The position numbers were made by a program, and so were the translations under genes. The notes under the pieces are model-generated. The model was not told the DNA's origin, did not search any database, and saw nothing but the letters and a program-made list of their open reading frames with translations. Positions 61,726 to 64,000 of a stretch of 64,000 bases of DNA are shown in pieces. Numbering within the stretch: position 1 is the first letter of the stretch; each line of letters opens with the position of its first letter. The DNA is from Candidatus Tepidiaquacellales bacterium UBA2330 (GTDB lineage Bacteria; Bacteroidota; Ignavibacteria; Tepidaquicellales; Tepidaquicellaceae): the NCBI GenBank assembly GCA_002344965.1, contig DDUU01000036.1, positions 13,637 to 77,636 on the forward strand. The letters run 5' to 3'.

Positions 61726-63864
61726 TTAAAAATATTTATCACGGTTATCGATTATCTTTGCTTCATTTTGCATCTTAGTAAGCCAGTCCGAAACAATCTG
61801 CTGCCTCTTAGTTCCGAGAAGAGTATTTCTGATATCAGGCGCTTTTAATACATAATCCTGTTCATTGAATTCAATTACTGAATTTAATTTTACAAGAATA
61901 ATTCCTTTCGTTCCTTTAAGCGGCTGCGATACTTCTCCCGGATTCATTTTAAATATTGCGCCGTAAACCGCATGATCAAGCCCTATTGTACCTTCCGGCT
62001 TTGAAACACTTACGCTGTCCGTATGTCCGAAAATATACTGCGGATACTGCTCTTTTAATGCCATCAGATCCCCGCCGGATATTTTACTCTGAATATCTTT
62101 GGCAATTGATGAAAGCACTTCAGCTTTTTTCTCAATAATAACTTTAGGTTTAATCTGTGCTACTTTAATTGAATCAAAATTTAAGAATCCCTGAGGTTTT
62201 TTTTCTGTAATTTTATAAATTGCGTATCCGGTAAGAATTTTTATCGGTTCAGTATAATCATTAACTTTACCGTCAAAGCTGAAATTAAGAACTTTCTTAT
62301 TGCTCGAGCTAAGAGGTATTTGTCCGTCTCTTGTTATATCCTGTGACTCCGCAATCTGAACATTCATTCTCTTTGCAAGCGAGTCAATATTCTCACCTTT
62401 TTCAAGCTCTGCGTAAAAATCATCGGCTTTTTTCTTGTTCATAGATTTACTTCTTGAGCTTGGCTGGACCGGTTTTGTTACCTGAGCTATTTTAAATTCC
62501 TTTTTTTCCTTGCCGAACACTTTAATAATATGAAATCCGAATTTACTATAGACAGGTCCGGTAACGTCACCGACAGCAGTATTATTAACAGCTGTTTCAA
62601 ATTCTGCTACCATCGCGCCTTTTCCAAACCATCCGAGATCTCCTCTGTTCTGCTTTGCTGACGGATCATCTGATAATTCAAAAGCAAGCTGACTGATATC
62701 CTCTCCGTTTTTTACTCTGTTATAAAGATCAAGGGCTTTCTGATATGCAGCTGCTGAATCATTTTCCGTATTAACAAGTATATGAGTCGCTTTTGTATAT
62801 AACTCTTCAGTATCTTTTGAATCCAGTAATCTGATTATCTGATATCCTTCATCAGTAATTAACACATCTGAAAGATCACCGGGTTTTGCTTTAAATAAAA
62901 AGTCAGTTGCTGCCTGTCCGAAAGCATTCGTTTTTTGAAATTCCCCGTTGAATGGAATTGAAGAATTATCATTTATAAATTTTATTAGCGATGAATCTTC
63001 TGTATTTAAAGTTTCCAGATCCTTCTTATATCTTTCAAGTTCTTTTTTTACATTGGTTGAATCTTCAGCCGTAGCTGCGTCTGCGAAGTTCAGATATTTC
63101 AGTCTTACAGATTCATTCTGTACGAAGTCATACTTATTTTCTTCATAATATTTTTTCATGTCTTCATCAGTTACTGCAAACTGAGATGAATCGGTTACTG
63201 TGTTATAATCAAGAAGAACATAATCAATATTAGCAAAAATATTATCGTCTCTGTACTTTTGTAAAACATCACCTTCAGTTACAACAGCTCCTTCTGAAAT
63301 AACTGCCTGAAGCTTTTCGGAAAGGAGAGTTTCCCTCACATAATTTTCCACCTGACTCCAGAACTGCGTTGCTTCGGGAGTTTTCATGCCAAGCGCCTGC
63401 TGATAAAATGCTGAGTTAAATACTCCTGTAGAATCCATGAAATTTCTTTTAATCTGATCGGGCAATGTTTCCGGTCTGTTATAGATCCAGTCGAGTATTT
63501 CTCTGTCGGATACTGTAATACCGTATTTTTCAATTGCCTGTCTTGTAAGTGACTGATTCACGAGACTGTTCCAAACCTGATCTCTTATCTGTGCTATATT
63601 TGCATCGGTAATCTCGGTTTCAGGATTCTGCTGTCTCTGCTGCTCTATCTGCTGCTGTACAATCCTTTCAAAATCCTGATATGAAATCTCACTGTCATTG
63701 ATCTTTCCAAATGCTTCCGTCTGTCCTCCGATCCCCATATAATTCATTCCCCACTCAAAAACTATGGTTGCAAGAAATGCTATGATAAGTATAATAATTA
63801 TCAAAGGCATCTTATCCCGCATCTTATTCATAATACCCGTATTCTGCACTTTTGGTTTAGTCAT
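61726..63864 (-). CDS. PpiD/SurA-type periplasmic peptidyl-prolyl isomerase, membrane-anchored
   Basis: This 712-residue protein has a short cytoplasmic N-terminus and one transmembrane helix (about 20-40, 'MPLIIIILIIAFLATIVFEW'). A SurA_N/PpiD chaperone domain follows ('YQDFERIVQQQIEQQRQQN', 'QVWNSLVNQSLTRQAIEKYG'). A parvulin domain at about 355-455 has 'TKATHILVNTENDS', 'ELSDDPSAKQNRGDLGWFGKG' and 'VYSKFGFHIIKVFG'. A second, degenerate parvulin-like region follows. It should help fold outer-membrane and secreted proteins in the periplasm, consistent with the secreted-protein cluster nearby. AAGGAG about 11 nt before the ATG is a possible ribosome-binding site. Confidence 0.93.
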   Translation of the reverse strand: MTKPKVQNTGIMNKMRDKMPLIIIILIIAFLATIVFEWGMNYMGIGGQTEAFGKINDSEISYQDFERIVQQQIEQQRQQNPETEITDANIAQIRDQVWNSLVNQSLTRQAIEKYGITVSDREILDWIYNRPETLPDQIKRNFMDSTGVFNSAFYQQALGMKTPEATQFWSQVENYVRETLLSEKLQAVISEGAVVTEGDVLQKYRDDNIFANIDYVLLDYNTVTDSSQFAVTDEDMKKYYEENKYDFVQNESVRLKYLNFADAATAEDSTNVKKELERYKKDLETLNTEDSSLIKFINDNSSIPFNGEFQKTNAFGQAATDFLFKAKPGDLSDVLITDEGYQIIRLLDSKDTEELYTKATHILVNTENDSAAAYQKALDLYNRVKNGEDISQLAFELSDDPSAKQNRGDLGWFGKGAMVAEFETAVNNTAVGDVTGPVYSKFGFHIIKVFGKEKKEFKIAQVTKPVQPSSRSKSMNKKKADDFYAELEKGENIDSLAKRMNVQIAESQDITRDGQIPLSSSNKKVLNFSFDGKVNDYTEPIKILTGYAIYKITEKKPQGFLNFDSIKVAQIKPKVIIEKKAEVLSSIAKDIQSKISGGDLMALKEQYPQYIFGHTDSVSVSKPEGTIGLDHAVYGAIFKMNPGEVSQPLKGTKGIILVKLNSVIEFNEQDYVLKAPDIRNTLLGTKRQQIVSDWLTKMQNEAKIIDNRDKYF

Positions 63865-64000
63865 TAATATAAAAGCTCCTTAAACTTTATTTTATCGAAA
63901 AGAATTTTTGTGAAACGGTAAAATTAATTTTTTTGGTTTGTAAAAGCAATGAATATAAATACACTTATGCACTATTCTAAGTACACGACAATAATTTTGT
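63865..64000. other. Upstream region of the PpiD-like gene
   Basis: 136 bp of AT-rich non-coding sequence at the window edge holds the ribosome-binding site and presumably the promoter of the foldase gene. No other gene or RNA is recognisable. Confidence 0.5.

Noticed and set aside
1..64000. CRISPR arrays, tRNA/rRNA genes, insertion sequences, prophage
   Set aside because: No regularly spaced repeats, no cloverleaf with a recognisable T-loop, no transposase and no phage genes were seen on either strand; the only tyrosine recombinase looks like a housekeeping Xer.

Overview
The window is AT-rich and gene-dense. It most likely comes from a free-living member of the Ignavibacteria/Chlorobi side of the Bacteroidota. 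The evidence is a set of secreted proteins ending in the type IX secretion (T9SS type A) sorting domain with the 'NYPNPFNP' signature, an unusual number of TTG start codons, few Shine-Dalgarno sequences, and a BtuB/beta-propeller vitamin B12 uptake locus. I see no rRNA, tRNA, CRISPR array, transposase or prophage.

Layout. 1-6.7 kb (+): a 5'-truncated GH2-like/membrane fusion that has lost both catalytic glutamates, then smc, a HAD-fold protein with a destroyed nucleophile motif, and an isoprenylcysteine-methyltransferase-like membrane protein. 6.8-13.9 kb (-): a tightly packed run reading, in transcription order, JAMM-LysM protein, E2-like (ubiquitin-conjugating fold) protein, gamma-carbonic anhydrase-like protein, hypothetical, ybeY, DUF494/Smg, topA and a Xer recombinase. 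14-18.2 kb (-): a cobalamin locus with a riboswitch, a probable ribosome-binding-site sequestering hairpin, btuB, a CobO-type adenosyltransferase, a small Fe-S protein and a BtuG-like propeller lipoprotein. 18.2-32.4 kb: a small lipoprotein, a serine-palmitoyltransferase-like enzyme with a divergent SDR reductase, argS, a thioester alpha-2-macroglobulin, DUF2461, an alpha/beta hydrolase, truA, a TIGR01777 epimerase and an APH/AmgK-like kinase. 32.4-38.3 kb (-): a MacA/MacB/TolC-type export operon with two permeases. 38.6-39.8 kb (+): a queD-like gene and a SpoU methyltransferase.

39.9-58.3 kb (-) is an 18-kb block of nine secreted proteins and the most distinctive region. Six of them (a PQQ-type sugar dehydrogenase, an EEP nuclease/phosphatase, an endonuclease I, a subtilisin, a CHRD protein and an unclassified 940-residue protein) share the same C-terminal ~180-residue module: a beta-sandwich with an 'HRNSIETWS' motif followed by two dockerin-like EF-hand loops. 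The other three carry T9SS sorting domains and share one N-terminal domain that could be a cohesin-like partner (inference). 58.4-63.9 kb (-): birA, a second subtilisin, an outer-membrane barrel and a PpiD/SurA-type foldase.

The two systems most worth following up are the membrane-spanning JAMM-LysM + E2 pair, which has no visible E1 or ubiquitin-like partner, and the shared HRN/dockerin C-terminal module with its possible T9SS-exported receptors. All family names come from motif recognition by eye; no database search was run.
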